Source: Clostridia bacterium (GTDB lineage: Bacteria > Bacillota > Clostridia > Oscillospirales > Acutalibacteraceae). Taken from it: DNA of 32,571 bases. Location of the stretch: the NCBI GenBank assembly GCA_017473925.1, contig JAFUIY010000121.1, forward strand, positions 1-32,571, given 5' to 3'. Shown in pieces: positions 30,785-32,571 of the stretch (positions are counted from its first letter, which is position 1; every line of letters begins with the position of its first letter). Both the position numbers and the translations under genes were made by a program. The notes under the pieces are model-generated. The model was not told where the DNA came from, searched no databases, and saw only the letters and a list, made by a program, of their open reading frames with translations.

Positions 30785-32571
30785 ATGGATAAACTACGAA
30801 AACCACTCTTTCTTTTAGTATTAATAATAATCAGCGTTTTTTCAGTAATCACATCATCAGCACAGACAGAAGATGTGAACAGATGCATAATCGGTGATGT
30901 GAATTCAGACGGAGAAATAACTGCTGCCGATGCAAGAACTGCACTTCGTGCTGCCGCCAGACTTGTTGTTCTGTCAGCAGAAGAAGGCCGCAGAGCTGAT
31001 GTGACTGGTGACGGAGTTATTAATGCATCAGATGCAAGACGGATTCTCAGAATATCAGCACAACTTGATGATTATATAGCGCATGAAATAGTTGTGCTTC
31101 CCGCTGTTATTCCCAACTGTACAGACACAGGTCTTACGGAAGGTAAAAAGTGTTCTGTGTGTAACGAAACTCTTGTTGCACAGGAAGAAATCCCTGCAAC
31201 AGGACATACAGAAGAAATCATTCCTGCTGTTTCAGCTACATGTACAGAAACAGGTCTTACAGAGGGCAAAAAATGCTCAGTATGTAATGAAATCATTGTT
31301 GCACAGGAAACAGTTCCTGCAACAGGACATACAGAAGAAGCAATTCCCGCCGTTACTCCCAATTGTACCGAAATAGGTTTAACAGAAGGCAAGAAGTGTT
31401 CAGGTTGCGATGAAATTCTTGTTGCTCAGGAAGTTGTTCCTGCAAACGGCCATACAGAAGAAGTCCTTCCTTCAGTTGCTCCCAATTGTACAGAAACAGG
31501 TCTTACAGAAGGTAAAAAGTGTTCAGTTTGTGATGAAACTCTTGTTGCACAGGAAGTAGTTCCTGCAAACGGACACACAGAAGAAGTCATTCCGGCAGTT
31601 TCAGCTACGTGTACAGATACAGGTCTGACAGAGGGCAAAAAATGCTCTGTGTGTGATGAAATTCTTGTTTCGCAGGAAACAGTTCCTGCAACAGGACATA
31701 CAGAAGAAATCATTCCTGCTGTTTCAGCTACATGTATTGAAACCGGTTTAACAGAAGGAAAGAAATGCTCAGTCTGTAACGAAACTCTTGTTGCACAGGA
31801 AGCAGTTCCTGCAAACGGACATACAGAAGAAGTCATTCCTGCTGTTTCAGCTACATGTACTGAAACCGGTTTAACAGAAGGTAAGAAGTGTTCAGTCTGT
31901 GATGAAATTCTTGTTGCACAGGAAACAGTTCCTGCAAACGGACACACAGAAGAAGTTATTCCTGCAGTTGCTCCCAACTGTACAGAAACAGGTCTTACAG
32001 AAGGTAAGAAGTGTTCAGTCTGTAACGAAATCATTGTTGCACAGGAAACAGTTCCTGCCACAGGTCATGATCATGTTGCAGTTGTAACAGCGCCCACATG
32101 TACAGAACAGGGCTTTACAACATATACATGCTCATGCGGCGACACATACACTGATAATTATGTAGAAGAAACAGGACACACAGAAGAAGTTATTCCTTCT
32201 GTTGCTTCGAATTGTACAGAAACAGGTCTGACAGAGGGCAAAAAATGCTCAGTATGTAACGAAATCATTGTTGCACAGGAAGTTGTTCCTGCGAACGGAC
32301 ATACAGAAGAAGTCATTCCTTCAGTTGCTCCCAATTGTACAGAAACAGGTCTTACAGAAGGTAAAAAGTGCTCAGTATGTAACGAAATTCTCGTTGCACA
32401 GGAAGAAATCCCTGCAACAGGACATACAGAAGAAGTCATTCCTGCAGTTGCTCCGAATTGTACAGAAACCGGTTTTACAGAAGGCAAGAAGTGTTCAGTC
32501 TGTAATGAAATCCTTGTAGCTCAGGAAGTAGTTCCTGCCACAGGTCATGACCATGTTGCAGTTGTAACAGA
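30785..32571 (+). CDS. secreted dockerin protein with Cys/His repeat array, runs off the window
   Basis: An open frame of 595 codons without a stop before the window ends. Residues 1-26 are a signal peptide (SSA-Q). Next is an N-terminal type I dockerin (about 37-95, GDVNSDGEITAADARTALR and DVTGDGVINASDARRILR). From residue 100, twelve complete units of the C-x10-C-x2-C-x14-H repeat follow and a thirteenth begins. Unit 9 is a variant (DHVAVVTAPTCTEQGF, then CSCGD), and the same DHVAVVT start reappears at the window edge. The array is therefore organised in a higher-order repeat. It is a paralogue of the preceding gene, but with more uniform units. GGAGAG precedes the ATG. The C-terminal part is unknown; by analogy with its neighbour it may carry a different effector domain. 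Confidence 0.88.
   Translation, partial: MDKLRKPLFLLVLIIISVFSVITSSAQTEDVNRCIIGDVNSDGEITAADARTALRAAARLVVLSAEEGRRADVTGDGVINASDARRILRISAQLDDYIAHEIVVLPAVIPNCTDTGLTEGKKCSVCNETLVAQEEIPATGHTEEIIPAVSATCTETGLTEGKKCSVCNEIIVAQETVPATGHTEEAIPAVTPNCTEIGLTEGKKCSGCDEILVAQEVVPANGHTEEVLPSVAPNCTETGLTEGKKCSVCDETLVAQEVVPANGHTEEVIPAVSATCTDTGLTEGKKCSVCDEILVSQETVPATGHTEEIIPAVSATCIETGLTEGKKCSVCNETLVAQEAVPANGHTEEVIPAVSATCTETGLTEGKKCSVCDEILVAQETVPANGHTEEVIPAVAPNCTETGLTEGKKCSVCNEIIVAQETVPATGHDHVAVVTAPTCTEQGFTTYTCSCGDTYTDNYVEETGHTEEVIPSVASNCTETGLTEGKKCSVCNEIIVAQEVVPANGHTEEVIPSVAPNCTETGLTEGKKCSVCNEILVAQEEIPATGHTEEVIPAVAPNCTETGFTEGKKCSVCNEILVAQEVVPATGHDHVAVVT
31082..32571 (+). repeat. tandem 123-bp Cys/His units, continuing beyond the window
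   Basis: Units follow each other without linkers and are more alike than in the preceding gene (SVCNE/SVCDE, VAQE, PATGH/PANGH). Two alternating codings of the same peptide (SATC versus APNC) occur, consistent with unequal crossing-over. Short-read assembly of this region may be unreliable. Confidence 0.85.

Noticed and set aside
31426-32061. 211-codon reverse-strand ORF opposite the Cys/His repeats
   Set aside because: Periodic shadow of the 41-codon repeat; no independent evidence.

Overview
The window reads as chromosomal DNA of an anaerobic low-to-mid-GC Firmicute of the class Clostridia, most likely an Oscillospirales/Ruminococcus-type gut organism. This is inferred from four things: dockerins of the 'DARxxLRxAAxL' style, a TnpV-type transposon protein, the ssrA/smpB/argS/ddl gene set, and large Thr/Ala/Gly-rich secreted proteins with MBG/YDG-type modules. 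Transcription is split. Apart from a truncated LysR tail at the left edge, everything from about 0.46 to 11.1 kb is on the minus strand. Almost everything from 11.6 to 32.6 kb is on the plus strand. A divergent intergenic region of about 530 bp (11.07-11.60 kb) separates the halves.

Left end (1-1.4 kb): mobile-element debris. It holds a LysR C-terminus, a possible gene remnant, tnpV with its small partner ORF (start lost or frameshifted), an array of eight short hairpins joined by TATCAT/ATGATA spacers and ending in a terminator, and a partial copy of the ssrA 3' end. Next come ssrA (tmRNA, 1386-1737) with its terminator, an XRE regulator with paired AACC-N3-GGTT sites upstream, and smpB, so both trans-translation partners are present.

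Housekeeping block (3.1-6.7 kb): ddl, a DUF1934/YwiB protein and argS, with a four-helix-bundle (S23-type) gene between DUF1934 and argS. That gene is flanked by inverted copies of an ACAATGTACAATTTACAATG-type repeat. A gene-less element of about 100 bp with the same ends lies between argS and smpB.

Membrane operon (6.8-11.1 kb): four polytopic membrane proteins that are a tandem duplication of a two-gene cassette (B'-A'-B-A), read from one good sigma-A promoter. Their function is not recognised.

Right half (11.6-32.6 kb): an extracellular-protein island. It encodes a 2269-aa beta-helix/MBG adhesin behind a consensus promoter and a long leader, a chagasin-like (I42) cysteine-protease inhibitor on the opposite strand, and a dockerin-bearing protein with two metallophosphoesterase-like domains whose metal ligands are largely replaced. 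These are followed by a secreted neutral-ceramidase-like protein, a cytoplasmic sugar-phosphate nucleotidyltransferase, and two large proteins with N-terminal dockerins and long arrays of a 41-residue C-x10-C-x2-C-x14-H repeat. The second of these runs off the window. The first also carries three copies of an unrecognised domain of about 330 residues. Most genes here have their own near-consensus sigma-A promoter (17-bp spacer) and intrinsic terminators. The dockerins suggest that at least three products dock onto a cohesin scaffold encoded elsewhere.

The most unusual items are the tandem pseudo-phosphatase with dockerin, the four-helix-bundle cassette with matching gene-less element, the hairpin-ladder arrays, and the C3H repeat arrays.
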